The notes beneath the pieces were generated by a model. That model did not search any database. It was not told the origin of the DNA and saw only the letters and a program-made list of their open reading frames with translations. The translations under genes and the position numbers were made by a program. From Eucommia ulmoides (taxonomy: Eukaryota > Streptophyta > Magnoliopsida > Garryales > Eucommiaceae): DNA of 64,000 nucleotides. The stretch spans positions 1,116,001 through 1,180,000 of the forward strand of contig JAENRU010000489.1 in NCBI GenBank assembly GCA_016647705.1, read 5' to 3'. Positions 33,765 through 46,500 of the stretch are shown in pieces (the first letter of the stretch is position 1; the number at the start of each line of letters is the position of its first letter).

Positions 33765-34400
33765 TTCCTCTATTTGAACTTTAATTGGTCAAAAATCTTA
33801 CATGTGGTAAAAAAATTTGACTTAGTCCCATCTATTTTAAAAAACAGGAAGCCTTACTCATGTGATAGTCACGCGCCAATTACATGTAACTACTTTGTAT
33901 GTAATATTACTGTATTAGTTACAGACAACTAATTTTTTTTATTTTTTTTTTCAGTTACATGTTCCGATAATATATAACTTTTTAATTACAAGTTTTGATA
34001 TGTAACTAAAAAGTTTGATATTTTTCAGTTACATATTTCAATAATATGTAATTTTTTAGTGTGATATGTAACTAAAAAATTTAATATTTTTTCAATTACG
34101 TCACAAAATATTATACATGTGATTGTAACATATAATTAATATTATATAAGTACATGTAACTAAAATTAGTCAAATATGTGTAAAAAATAACAATTATAAA
34201 ATTATAACTAACATTAGTTACATGTAACAGAATTCACTATAAAAACCGAATGTACTCACTAAAATATTCTCTACAATCTCTGCAATATCCCTACAATTCC
34301 TGTAATGCGGGACTAAAATACAAGTGAAATCTAATTTAAAAGATTATATCAAAACTTAATAACATAAAAAAAAAAATCATCAATTAGACTTAAAAAAATG
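33765..34400. repeat. Second TACATGTAACTAA-type repeat block
   Basis: An AT-rich block rich in TTACATGTAAC, TAACTAAAAAGTTTGATATTTTT and related phrases, closing with ATTCTCTACAATCTCTGCAATA. An inverse relative of that closing text lies at 57050-57115. It shares its vocabulary with 23620-24050 and 26490-26580. Confidence 0.55.
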
Positions 34401-35008
34401 AACTTTGCACTGATTTTTCCATCATTTTTTTAATATCAAAACTGCTAAATGACCACAATTTTTTTTAAATATATAGTTTGATTTGTCCCCATTAAAGCAT
34501 CGTTTCGATCCATCAACATTTCCGTTTATACATATATCTTAATTTACAAAGCGATTTTAATATGTATTTGCAAGAAAAACACTTTTAAATTATCAGATGT
34601 TTGTCCCAAATATGTTTACTATTTTTATCGTCAAATTCTACAAGAACAATCTCCGTTTCACTGTCTTTAAAATGAGATATCAATCGAGTTTTTAAAATTG
34701 AGCATTGGAGAGAAATCTATGTCATATTCAACATCGTATTCATTACAAGACCAAAAAAAATACATTGTATTGGTATTACATATAACATAATCTGTTTGAA
34801 AATTAGAATATATTTCTTCCGCAAATCACACAATGATAACTCTCTTTATTTAGATATTGAATATAACATTCGTTGATTAGGATACTTGTTATTGGTGAAA
34901 ATCCTTTTATTTTTTTATCTTGTAGAGACATCGTTTGATAAGAAAAACTATTAAATTCCGCATATCTTTCGACTGCATTTTAGTCACAAATTTTTCGACC
35001 ATTTTAAA
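34401..35008. other. AT-rich spacer
   Basis: No gene, exon or classified element was recognised. Short open frames read as random AT-rich text. Confidence 0.5.
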
Positions 35009-35365
35009 TGTTAAATTCCTATCCCATATCGTTCATCTGAGAATTCCCAAACCACTATATAAATCAAAAGAGTTATTCCATTTAGAACCATATGATTTTA
35101 AGTTAGAATCTCTTAACATGGTATCAGAGTCAAAATTATGGGTTTCTCATTCCCTCGTAGTCAAATCATCCGTGTAAGTCAAGGGTTACATATTTCTCAT
35201 CATTCTTTCGTAGTCAAATCATTCATGCAAACCGAGAGTTGCACTCAAGGACGAGTGTTAGATTTTTATTCCATATCGCTTATCTGAGAGTTTTTAAACC
35301 ACTATATAAATAAAAGGAGTTACTCTATTTAGAACCATATGATTTTAAATTGGAATCTCTTAACA
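35009..35365 (+). mobile_element. Complete 357-bp TRIM retroelement
   Basis: Two 110-bp terminal repeats, 35009-35118 and 35256-35365, both start TGTTA and end CTCTTAACA. They are about 85% identical by eye. The primer-binding site TGGTATCAGAGTC follows the left repeat at once (35119), and TTAAA flanks both ends (35004-35008, 35366-35370). The 137-bp interior is non-coding and twice contains a CATTC...CGTAGTCAAATCATYC phrase. It must have been mobilised by another element's enzymes. Confidence 0.92.
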
Positions 35366-35410
35366 TTAAAATTGGAATTAAACAATTCAAAATCTCAAAT
35401 TAATGAGATA

Positions 35411-35925
35411 CTTAGGCCCCGTTTGGTAACCATTTCCATTCCAGAAATTCTCATTCCATTCCCAGATTTTTGGAAATTCTGTTTGGGAATAGCGTTTGGT
35501 AATTTTTGTTTCCGTTTCCATTTCATTCCCATTTGAGAATTGTGCCCATTTTTTTCTTAAGAAATGAGAAACAAAAAAAAATTATTTCTCATTATTTCCA
35601 TTCCATTCCCAAAACACATGGTCACTATTTACCTACTGGCCGACCACTGTCCGCCGCAAGCCATCTCCCGCGACCGTCGCCGGTCACCGGCCGGCGTTGC
35701 CGGCGCCACCGCCGTCCGGTCATCGCCAACGGGGGGCACCGCCAGCGACGGAGCCACCGCCGTCAGGCCAAAACAGAAAAAAAAAAAAAAAAAATTAGGA
35801 TAAAATCGTTACCAAACGCGATTCTACTCCAAAAAAAAAAACAAAATTTTCATCCTATCCCATCCTATTCTCATCCTACTGCTGGAATAGAAACAGAAAC
35901 GGTTACCAAACGTCACCTTAATTTC
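35411..35925. mobile_element. MITE-like element with GTTTGGTAACC termini
   Basis: The left end is CCCCGTTTGGTAACCATTTCC and the right end is GAAACGGTTACCAAACG; these are inverted repeats. The middle (35630-35770) is a GC-rich CGCCGGCG-type block that explains the Arg/Ala-rich open frames. Many partial relatives of this T-rich family are scattered through the window, including introns of the DUF506 and GAR formyltransferase genes. Confidence 0.6.
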
Positions 35926-36290
35926 TGATAATTTATCGGAAATTAAGTGGACGGCTCAGAATAAGATGGTCAAGTTCAACAATCCAACACTATTGCAGCT
36001 AGTCTAGTTTGTACTTTTCTCTGTAATAATTATGAGGACTAAGTGAGGCAGACATTGAACTTGGACGTAGTATATGGCGTTATACATCTAGAGAGAGAAA
36101 GCCTTAGAGATAGAGAGAGAAAGAGTTATTTCTAGAGAGAGAGAGAGAGTGATATATAGAGAGAGAAGCACTCTGTAATGGTGTGATTTATTTCTTATAT
36201 ATATATGCATGTGAACATTCTATCGCCATAGCCATGAACATGACCACACCTACATAACATCCAAAAAGACCAAACCCATTTTTCTCTCTC

Positions 36291-36324
<34 letters not shown>

Positions 36325-36393
36325 CTGTGTGTATATAACACAAATTCATCTGGGTTTCCTCTTTCTGTTAACAAATCTGGAGAGAGAGTTGAA
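35926..36393 (+). promoter_or_regulatory. Upstream region and leader of the DUF506 gene
   Basis: Contains GAGAGA-rich text (36090-36165), a TATA-like run TTATATATATATGCATG (36195-36211) and then a CT-rich leader (36280-36312) that opens into the ATG at 36394. A TATA about 190 bp upstream of the start with a pyrimidine leader is plausible for a plant core promoter, but no transcript evidence is available here. Confidence 0.4.
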
Positions 36394-37881
36394 ATGGAGA
36401 AGATGGTGGCGGTGAGGTTCGAAAGGGTGGCGGCGGTTTTCGACGAGGGGTCGAAGGCGAGGCTCTGCGATAGCAGCGGCAGCGAGCACTCGCCGGAGAG
36501 TCTCGCCGATCTCTCCGATCTCGTGAACTCGTTTCTCGAGAAGGAAATCGGAGAGGTTGACGGAGATGATTTCGATGAAGAGAGGGAGGGAGATGATGAA
36601 GAAGGTGATCAAACTGAAAGCCGTTTCGATGAGCTGAAGAATCTGTTTGACGACGATGATGATCGAGTGAAGCTAACGATTTATGAGGAGGTGGAGAAAG
36701 CGTGGCGGCAAGTCGGCGATTGTTCGTCGCCGGGTTTCAAACGGCGACTCATGTCTCGATTAAGGGAGAGAGGCTTAGACGCCGGTAAGTCTCCCTCCAC
36801 ATATCTTTTGAGGACCAAATAATAAATTTTTCAACTACCAATATTGAAATCTTAAATTACTTGTCCATAATTTTATTCATTAAATATAATTATATTTAAT
36901 ACACACAAATTAACATCAATTAAATTAAATATATCAAGTTAATATTAACTAACTCAGGGTTATGACTCAATTAATTACGCTCCGTTTGATTACTGTTTTT
37001 GTTCCTAATTTTTGTTTTTTCTCTTAAAATTTTGGGATTAATGTACAGAAACACGTTTTTGTTCCCAAAATTTTAGAAGTATTTTTAGATTATTTTCTGA
37101 ATTCTTTAAAAATCTGAGAAACAAAAAAATTATTCCTATTAATTCCCACAAAACTATTTCCACCACCAGCACACACGTTAGCCACTATAAAAAAAAATAA
37201 AAAATATTGCAACAAAACGTATTTCTTGTTTCGGTTTTCATAAATTAAAAGAAACAATTTCAGGGCAATGGCCATTACCAAACATGTTTTTATTCCCGGA
37301 ATACTAGAAAACGAAAATAGAATTTTTTATTTTGTCTAATTTTTCCAATATCAATTTAATTCACAGGACTTTGCAAATCAAAATGGGAAAAATCTGGTCG
37401 AATCTCATCGGGAAATTACGAATACATCGATATAAACTTCGCCGGAGGACGTTATATTACCGAAGTCAATCTCGCCGGAGAATTCAAAATTGCCCGGCCG
37501 ACGAACGGCTACAAATCGCTTATAAACATTTTTCCACCAATTTTTGTGGGTGAAATAAATAATCTCAAGGAAATAATAAAATTAATGTCTAATTCAATAA
37601 AAAAATCAATGAAAAAATCAAAATTGGAGATACCCCCTTGGAGAAGACGGAGCTATATGAAGGCCAAGTGGTTAGGGGCCTTTAGACGGACGACGAACGA
37701 AATTCCGGCAAGAAGCGCGGTTGTTTCCGGCGAGGAGTTAGCCGGAGGGAGATCAGTCGGTTTTCTTAGGAGCATAAAAAAGGAAAAAATTTCCTATTAT
37801 TGTAGGGAAGATTTTAGTAGCAAGGTTGGTATGAGAGTAGGCAATTTGACTATTGCTCTCAATAGCAACATCCTACTCTAG
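36394..37881 (+). CDS. DUF506 (PDDEXK-like) family protein, 301 aa
   Basis: Two exons: 36394-36784 (phase 1, donor GTAAGT) and 37367-37881. The N-terminal half is acidic, with long Asp/Glu runs around residues 40-92. The C-terminal half has the family hallmarks GLCKSKWEKSG (131-141), YEYIDI, FKIARPT, IFVGEINNLKEIIKLM, IPPWRRRSYMKAKWLG and FRRTTN. DUF506 proteins belong to a plant branch with a predicted PDDEXK nuclease-like fold; no enzymatic activity is established in general, and some members affect root-hair growth. The C-terminus after RRTTN is unusually long, with a Gly/Ser segment before the stop. Intron 1 (582 bp) hosts a TTTCTGTTCC-type repeat copy at about 36970-37325. Confidence 0.88.
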
Positions 37882-38376
37882 GGTGGTTTTTTTTTATTTT
37901 TTCCTATTAAGTTGTCTCGCGCCCCGTGTTCTCTACCTACCCACCTGTGTCGGTTTCGGGTAAAAGTACCCTTTTGTTAAAGGTCGCTCGAGCTTTTTTT
38001 TTTTTTTTTTTTTTTTGGGTTTGTTGGAAATTTCATTTTTGTAATAGTGTTTTCAATATTTATTTCAAATGATATAAATATTAAAATATAGAGTTAATTA
38101 CATTTTCCCCCCTTCTACTTTGGTCTTGTTTTATTTTAATCTTTCTAACAATACCATAAAAAAAATTAAACGGAATAAAAAATACAGAATAGAAGTTAAA
38201 AAGTATAAAATATAAAATGAGAGAGGGTAAAAAAATAAAATTATATTACGAAGGCATTTTTGTGAAATAAAAAATTATAAAATTTGAATATCTCCAGTAC
38301 CATGAAAATGACGGATGATGTTTTTGGTATTTGTCAAAATGACATTGGGTGGCTTGGGCTTAAACTCGTATATGTA
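37882..38376. other. Intergenic spacer between convergent genes
   Basis: The DUF506 gene and the minus-strand GAR formyltransferase gene point at each other across this 0.5-kb gap, so it must hold both polyadenylation regions. A T-run lies at 37992-38015. From 38093 there is the left half of a GGTTAATTGC-type MITE (GAGTTAATTACATTTTCCCC, then TTGGTCTTG), whose right half was not found. Confidence 0.5.
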
Positions 38377-41300
38377 TTAGCTATAGCTATTTGGATTTTC
38401 TCTATTTCGAATGAGAGGGACGCCGTCTTCCCTCCAAACAATGCGCTCTTCGCATAATGCCGCCACTACCTCCACGTAAAGTCGATGCTCCTAAAAAAAT
38501 GGTTTTTTAAGGTATTCAAGACTCGTTTGGTTTGCAATCTGAAAACAGCTTTATATGAAAACGACGATCTCATGCAATATTTTTGGAAAAAAAGTGGAAA
38601 ATGATAGGGTTTTTTTTTTTTGGATTAATTGCTTTTTCTACCCTTGCACTTTGATTTTGTTTTATTTTGTCTACTCCACTTTTAAAAACTACATTTTGCC
38701 CCCCTTCTATACCTCGAAAAACCGAGTTTTCTTTTGTTTAACTCAACAAAAATGGTTAAAAAAAAAATAGTGATATTAAATATCCCATTTAAATTTAACA
38801 AAAATCGGCAAAATTACCTTTAATTTTAATTGCAATTGATTTTGGATTTAATAAAAATAAATATTGAATTTTATTTTATTTATTTTTTTAAAAAAACCAA
38901 TTAAGTCTAATTTATTTTTTTGATAAAATGCGAGTTTTTTTCCCTTTCATCCATAGTAGAAGTGGGTGATGTGTAAGTTTTAGTTGTACTGGTGTTAAAA
39001 TGAAATAAGAATAAAGTACAAGGGGGTAAAAGGCAATTAACCTTTTTTGTTTTGTAGTAGCGCCAAACACACCCTAAGGATCGAAAACGTACCTCGTGAA
39101 GAACCCTTTTGGCTAGTGATTCCGCGGTATCATTTGCAAGCACGGGGACGGTTCTTTGAGCAAGGATACGCCCGGTATCGTAGTGTTCATCGACAAAATG
39201 TATTGTCGGTCCCGAATACCTATCCAAACAAAAAATAATCATGAAATTTATGTTATATCTATACAAAAAAAAAAAAAAAAAACTACATATATATATATTC
39301 ATGTTATATCTATATCTCTAACTTCTGAATATGTGAACAGAAAGGAGAATGAGAGGGAAAAAAATAGGCTTAAAATGTCGATAAAAACCTTTAAAACAGT
39401 CATATGCACGACTAGTGACTATTTTCTGTCCAAAATTGTAACGAGGATAATGACTTAGATTATAGTCGGACGGCTAAGAAACTTTTGCGTGATATGTTCA
39501 AATTGATACCATGGGGACCAAAGTGAAATTTTGATTGAACTTCAGGGGTACAAAGTGCCAAAAAACCTTTTTTCAGTATATTGTTTTTCCAAATTTTTAG
39601 AACAAATTTCAGGAAACAGAACATAATTTTTTGGAACAGAAACACAAAAACATAGAATGCTAACTAAAAAATAAATAAAATTAGGTACCTTGCACCGGAA
39701 GCAATCACGGCTTTATGAACCTTCATACCGTAAAATCCTTTCCCTCCAAACGCCGGAAGAAGCGATGGATGAATATTTATAATTGATTTAGGATAAGCCC
39801 GGGTTAATTCAGCCGGTATAAGTTTTAGGTATCCAGCCAGAAGAATAAAATCGACCTCGTACGACCTATTAAGAATAACCAACCCGTTATGAAAATTAAT
39901 ATATATGTGTGTGTATTCAAACTTATATTTTTTTAGGGTTAATGGCACTTTTCCCCCTGTGGTTTGACTTACACACACCTATAGAATTTTCGTAAACATT
40001 TACCTCTGTTGTTCACGTTGAAGTGTTGAAGTGCAACAGTTACATTTTCCGTTAAAGTTAACAACCAAACCTCAAAAAGTCAAAATTTAATAAATTATTT
40101 CGTATTAATTAACAATAATATCCGGGTCGAGTCGGATACTACTCGTTTGTCTTTTTCAATTTTCCTCTATTCTCCCAAGTCAAATATGAGGAGAAATTTG
40201 TCATTTCGCAAAATTACGTTAATTACTCAACCGTTACACTTAAATTTGACCAACGGAGGATAAGTGCGGATGAAAAAAACATAGGGGAATAAAGTGTAAT
40301 TCGGTCAAACCACTAAGGGGCAAAGAAGGGATCCTTAGAGACTCACCTAAGATCGGTTACAAGGTCATTTGAAGAAAGAGCCTCATAGTCATCCTTCGTT
40401 TTAGGGAACAAAATGACCGGAATACCCGTATCTCTTGCGTACTCCGCACCTCCACAACCTGCATTTCAATCAATGCCAAGGCATCCAATAAACTTCAGAA
40501 CCATTAGGGTGCATTTGGGTAAAAAATGTATTTCACTTTTCAGAATTTTTCTTAAGAAAATTCTACAAATCGCTTCTCGAAATCAAATAACTCATCCAAA
40601 CAGACCCTTAGAGGGTTTATTCTCACATACAAACACAATACAAATTAAAAACATGACCTAACTCGTACAAATCACTAATAAGGCAACGGTTGGTGTCACT
40701 CAATTTGAGCTTGAGAAACCAAAGTGGCGTTTGGTTAGTGTTTCAGTTTCTACTTCCAATAAACTGGGATAGAATAACATGGGAATTCTGTTTTTATTCT
40801 GGAGTATTCCGGAAATAGAAACATGTTTGGTAACAATCATTATCCTGAAATTGTTTCTTTTAAATTATGAGAACAAAAACAAGAAACACATTTACTTGCA
40901 ACATTTGTTCTTTTCTTTTTCATTAATTGTATGATGGCCGCAGGGTGGCGGTGGGAATAGATTTGTGAGAGTCAATAGGAATCAACATTTTTTTTCCCTA
41001 AAATTCTTAAGAAATTCAGAAATTACTCCTAGGATTTGAGGAACAGAAAAGTCTTTACCAAACGGGTTTCTGTACATTAATTCCAAAATTTTAGGAGCGG
41101 GAACAAGAATCAGGGAACAGAAACAGTAAGCATCAGACTTAGATTTCAAGTGAATATCCAACAAACTTACATTTAACAATTGAGAGAGAGAGTTTGGAAT
41201 ATACCATGCTTGTTTGTCACCAACACGACAATATCGCCGTGAATCGACCCTTGAAGGATTGCTTCATGAATCGACCGGAAATTGGAACCACCGCCGGAAA

Positions 41301-41544
41301 CGAAAACCGCTAGTTTCTTCCTCCGCAAATCCTTCTCACAATCGACACTAATCCCCACTTTCTCATCGCTGTTTCTACACTCTAATCCGCGCTTGGAGAC
41401 TGAATTCAACCGAGCAAAACAATGGCGGGTTTCGAAGGATACAGAATTTGGGGATTGAATACGAGAAGAACACGGAGATGACGAGATGGGTATTGCCGAG
41501 AACAATCGATTTCTAATTGGGTTTCTAATTGATTGGATTTCCAT
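38377..41544 (-). CDS. PUR3: Phosphoribosylglycinamide formyltransferase, plastid, 289 aa
   Basis: Five exons read on the minus strand: 41544-41205, 40458-40347, 39865-39689, 39219-39093 and 38490-38377. The enzyme transfers the formyl group of 10-formyl-tetrahydrofolate to GAR, step three of purine synthesis, in plastids. Residues 1 to about 76 are Ser/Arg-rich and fit a transit peptide. The catalytic domain follows, with SGGGSN (83-88) binding the substrate phosphate, then Asn-181 and His-183 in NIHPSLLPAFGGKG and Asp-224 in EHYDTGRI, matching the E. coli PurN Asn-106/His-108/Asp-144 set. The end is LCEERIVWREDGVPLI. Length is like Arabidopsis PUR3 (about 290 aa). A TTG-initiated extension by five codons is unlikely. 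The last exon (38 codons) is short and far from exon 4, and a simple open-frame search misses it. Introns 1, 2 and 4 carry repeat or MITE insertions. Confidence 0.93.
38622..39042. mobile_element. MITE-like element in GAR formyltransferase intron 4
   Basis: About 421 bp, left end GGATTAATTGC and right end GGCAATTAACC, with subterminal CTTGCACTTTGATTTTG and the inverse-like AATAAAGTACAAGGGGG. It is the cleanest member of the GGTTAATTGC family in the window. Confidence 0.7.
39935..40332. mobile_element. MITE-like element in GAR formyltransferase intron 2
   Basis: It opens AGGGTTAATGGCAC then TTTTCCCCCTGTGGTTTGA, and closes with the inverse-like TCAAACCACTAAGGGGCAAAG. It is about 400 bp and belongs with the AGGGTTAATTA elements near 3.0 kb. 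It fills nearly the whole 481-bp intron and ends within about 15 bp of exon 2. Confidence 0.6.
40725..41150. repeat. TTTCTGTTCC-type repeat in GAR formyltransferase intron 1
   Basis: The left text GGCGTTTGGTTAGTGTTTC and the right text GGGAACAGAAACAGTAAGC are inverse-like ends. The same family is at 47.03-47.55 and 53.78-54.2 kb. Non-coding. Confidence 0.5.
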
Positions 41545-41810
41545 TGGATTTGAGAACAATCCGAAAGGGTTTAAAACGCTTTTGAAATTTCTAAACGATC
41601 TAATCTAAAACACAGAAGAAAATGATGATGAAGAAGAAGAAGGAGACTTACTCGGACGGCGAATTGCCGGAAAATAAGCCGGAAATTGGGGTTTCGGCGC
41701 CGGCGGCGATAGTTGAAAACATACAACAAGCGTTTTGTTCAGAGCGAGGGTTTGTAGTGAAAGAAGAAGCAGCGGGATTTGAAATTATGGGTGCAAAAGT
41801 GTAATTTAAT

Positions 41811-43307
41811 AGGGTTAAATTGCCTTTTACCCCCTTGTATTTTGATCTTATTTCATTTTGCCCCTTAAACTTATTATAAATTAAAAAAAAAATAGTATTT
41901 TTTCTTTGTCATTAAAATTGGTAAATTAAAAATTTTATCTAAAATTTATATCAAATTTATTGTTTATTTTAATTTTTTTAAATTAAAAAAATAAAAGTAA
42001 GGAGATAAATAGAGGTAGAGAAATAAAACATTAATGTTTTTCAATTATTACCGTAAAATATGAAACGTAACCCAAAATAATTTATTTCAGCGTTTTTGGG
42101 TAGGATGACAATTCAACTTAAATCGACGTGTAACCGAACCAAACCAAACAGAACCGTTCAGTTTTTTTAAACTAATTAAATAGTTTTGATTATGATTTTG
42201 ATTTTGCAATTGAAACCCGAATCAGTTTTCGTTTTGGGATAGTAACTGCGAAACCGAACTGTGTAATATGTATTTTACAAATATTTATATTATATATGTC
42301 ACCCTTATTTTTTTCATTTACATTTTGACCCCTAATATATATGCATGGTATAGGGTTAATTTTGGGATTTTCATATTTTTTTTCCGGTATTTTAGTTATA
42401 TTTTTGTTTATATAAAAAAAAATATAACAGTTCACGATTTCACATTTTCGGTTTTGGTTCTACATCACAATTACCGCCACAGCAACAACTGCCGTCAATC
42501 ATCACCACTACTACAATAAATATTCACTCCCACCACAAACACCACCACCCACCAGATATATTCACAACCATTGCAGCAAATGTTCACCAGCGTCGCCAAC
42601 TAATAAAAAAATAACATCAAATAATCAAAAGAGACATAACTAAGAAAACAAATAATACAAAATTGTGTTTCAACATAAATTAAAATAATAATAAATTAAC
42701 AAAAAAAATTATAATACCAAAACCAATAACAAATATTCACAATAATGTGCAAGCTGAAGAAAAATAATAAGAATTTTGCTTAAAAAATAAAACAACAACA
42801 TATTTACTCGAGCAAATATTCTGGTCTAGAAATTCATATCTGAAAATTTAGATCGAGAAAATTAAATTTCAATTATTCAAACACAAAATTAAAAATTAAA
42901 AGGATAGTATAAAATTTTCTATAAATATAAACATGAATTTTCAGTAGAGAAATTTAACAGAACAACAATAAATGTTTTAATAAACGACGAGGAAAAAAAA
43001 AAACGATCTGGATTTTTCAGACCTAGATTCCAGATTTAAAAATTTATAGATAGACACATAAACAAAGATCTGTCCAAATCGTCACTAGATAAGGCGATTT
43101 GATTTGGTTACGACTAGCGGCGATGCGGCGTTGTGTTGAGAAATACATAGATAGGTGAATGTGTTAAAAGTGGTATTGTCTCCGATTAATAAAATACGAG
43201 ATTCTTCTTTTAATCGAGAGTAAAAATGAGCGATATGTAATTGTTTAAAGTAGAGGGACTAAAATGAAACACAATAAAAATATATAAGAGGTAAAAGCCA
43301 ATTAACT
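41811..43307. mobile_element. Large GGTTAATTGC-family element between divergent genes
   Basis: The left end AGGGTTAAATTGCC with TTTTACCCCCTTGTATTTTG and the right end GAGGTAAAAGCCAATTAACTC bracket about 1.5 kb of AT-rich text. The interior has CACCACCACAA-type short repeats (42475-42545) and further AT-rich sequence, probably later insertions. It occupies most of the interval between the starts of the GAR formyltransferase gene (minus) and the EAR-motif gene (plus). Confidence 0.5.
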
Positions 43308-43511
43308 CAATAATATATAATTTAAAAAATGATTGGACGGTTGTGATTTGCCAAACCATTGTTTCACACAGTACAGGCGCGCACCTAATAATTACCAAAC
43401 TTTACGCTCTCCTAGAGAGAGAGAGAGAGAGAGAGAGTTAAGCCGTATCACAGATCGGGGGAAAAAAGAGTACGGCCGATCGATTCGCCGCCGCCGCCGA
43501 TTGCCGGATAA

Positions 43512-46500
43512 ATGGAAGGCGTTGGTGCCCGACTGGGGCGGTCATCGACTCGGTACGGTCCAACCACCGTGTTCAACGGCCCGGTCAGGAGGTGGAAGAA
43601 AAAATGGATCCACGTAACGCCGCCCAATTCGAGCCATCACTCTCATCAAACCTCCGTGGCGACTAATAACGGCAACGCTAACGGTAGTAACGGTTCTCAT
43701 CTCCTGCTCTACAAGTGGACGCCAATTACTCAAAGCCAGAACATCAACGGCAACGGCAGCGGCAACGGCAACGGCAATGGAAACAGTAATGGCGACGCGA
43801 AGGGCCCAGTCAAGGAGGACGACGATGCAGCGACGGAGGAACCACCTCGGCGCAAATTCAAATATATTCCGGTATTTCTACTGCCTCTTTTTCCGATTCA
43901 ACTTTTTTAGATTTTCGATTGTTTTATTTGAGCTGCTTCTATGATCTTGTGAACAATTTTTTAGGTTAATTTTTCCGATTTTGATGCAAAATTGTAGATG
44001 ATAATTTAAATTTGAATTAATAATTTAGGGATCTGGCTTCCAATTTGAAATTTGGGAATTGAATTTATGATCAATTTGAATGAAGAGGATTAGTTTTGAG
44101 CTCTGAATACACATTAATATGATTGGTTTATGATTATTCATCCATTAAGAACTATGAATTAGGAACAACCTGATTATAGGAACAAAATGATGATTATAGG
44201 AACAACCTGATCTCCAATTTTTGTTTTCATATTCAAATTTTACAAATCTTAACCATCAGGGTGTGTTTGGCATGTTTCATTTCGAGAAGGGATTTGTAAT
44301 TTTTTTTTAAGAAACTTGCATAAGAAAAAACTTACAATCGTTCTTCAAATACATCACCCAAACGGACCATTAGACTCTAGGGTTTCCCAAAATCAGTCTC
44401 TTCTAGTTTCATCAACTCATACTGGACATAGTATTCCATCTTGAATATGTTTTGTAAGTTTATTAATCCGTAAAACAAAGAGGTTTGATGCAAAAGCGTA
44501 CGAGTCTTAACAGTGCATTTATTATGTCATAGTACTACTAATCTTAAACCTATAGTTGCGTTTGGGATGTCTAATTTTGAGAAAGGATTTGTAATTTTTT
44601 TTAAAAATTTTGTTATGAAAATTTTTACGAATTCCTACATTCTTTAAATATATCAACCAAACAGACCATTAGAGTCGAGGATTTCCCATAATTAGGGTCT
44701 CTTCTAGTTTCATCAACTTGTATTGGACATTATATTGCATCTTGAATATGTTTTGTAAGTTTATTAATCAGTAAAACAAAGAGATTCGATGCAAAAGTGT
44801 ACTACGAATCTTATCAGTGTATTTATTCTGTCTCAGTACTAGTGATCTTAAACCTTACGGTGCGTTTGCGATGTCTCATTTTGAAAAGGGATCTGTAATA
44901 ATTTTTTACAAATTCCTACATTCTTCAAATATATCACCCAAACAGACTCTAGGGTTTTCCAAAATCAGGGTCTCTTCTAGTTTCATCAACTCATACTAGA
45001 CATGATACTGCATCTTGAATATGTTGCGTGAGTTTATTTATTGATAAAATGAAAAGGTAAGGAGTTAACGATGAACTGATGTAAACCTGTATTAATTGGA
45101 AAGACATGTGTATCATCTCATTTTGTTCAAACAACTGGAGATTATCATGTCGTACATGTTCTTATTGAATGCAATAATTTACCATTCTATCCTTAAACTA
45201 CCCCAAACCTCTAGTATAATCTTATGTAGTCCTCTTGCTTTTCCATTGCTCATCTTCTTACGGTCTATTTGGATGGAGGGGGGGGAGGGGAGGAACGAAA
45301 AAGGGGGAAAATTGACTTTCCTTTGTTGTGTTGGGGAGGGATTAACTCTTTACTATGTAATATGACTATTTTACCATTTATATACGTAAATAAATGGTTG
45401 TTTGTAATAAAAATAAATTAAATAGGAATAAAATAGTAAAATTAGGAAAATGTTGGAAAGAAAGAGTGATTCCTTTTGATTTGGAAGGATTCACTTTCCT
45501 TCCAAATCTTCCCTATTCGTCGCCTTTCTCGTATGTTTGCAAGTTTGTACATATCCCTCTCTCCATCGCGTCTCTAACTTTCCATGATATTCAATGGTAT
45601 AGCTAGTTCGGGTGCCACCCCCCACACCCGCACCCCTCTTTCCCCATTTTTGAAAATTTACACGTTTATCCCTATGTAATTTAAGGCCCCACTCTGTTTT
45701 TTGAAAATTTTCATTTTTATCCCTGTATTTTTAAGAAAAAATAATTAAAATCCTTAAGTTTTAATTTAAGAACCTCCCCACCCCCTTGTTTTTTTTGGGT
45801 CTTAGATTTCTGTACTGGAAGAGCAATATAATGAGGCTGCCGAAGAACAAATAGAGGATGAATCCAAACCAATTGAGGAAGACATGGATTCAGCGGAGCC
45901 AACTTCAAAAGCCGATGAAAAACCCGATATCAATGACCTCCCAATTGAAGAAAATCAGGTAACTCGATTCGATCTTCTGAGAACACAAACACACACACCA
46001 AAAAAAAAAGGGTCAACTGCTTTTTACCTCCCTTATAATTTGGTTTTGTTTCATTTTAACCCATCCACTTTAAAAACCTACCCATCACCCCCTTATAAAA
46101 TGAATTAATTTTCCTTTATTTTTTAATTTAAATTTAATAAAGGAGAAAAACTAACATATTCTTTCTCTAGCTCTCTTTCTCTCTCTACTTCTTTTTTTTG
46201 TTTTATGTTTTTAGCATAAGGCAATAGAATAAAAAATTAAAATAAAGGGTAATTGTATTCGTTTCATGTTTTCGCTTAAGTTTAAAAAAAAAAAAAAGGG
46301 TTCTCCAATTTATCCTAAGCATAAGGGGATAAAATGTAGGTTTCCCATTTTGTTCCAAGATTTTTAGAACAAATTTCTGAGAACAAAACGTAAATTCCCA
46401 TGAAATGCCTTCTTTATCTTCTTTATTCAAGAAACTGATTTGAAATTAAAAAGAAAAAAATGTTGCCATCTTTATCTTCTTTATTCAAGAAACTGATTTG

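Noticed and set aside
35506..35928. 140-codon open frame rich in Arg and Pro
   Set aside because: Falls wholly within the inverted-repeat element at 35411-35925 and reads through its GC-rich core.
41622..41804. 60-codon plus-strand frame upstream of the GAR formyltransferase start
   Set aside because: It lies in the likely 5' UTR/promoter of the minus-strand gene, has no homologue I recognise, and its Lys run comes from GAAGAAGAA repeats.
43542..43733. Minus-strand open frame over exon 1 of the EAR-motif gene
   Set aside because: Antisense shadow of a GC-rich exon with a recognised plus-strand product.
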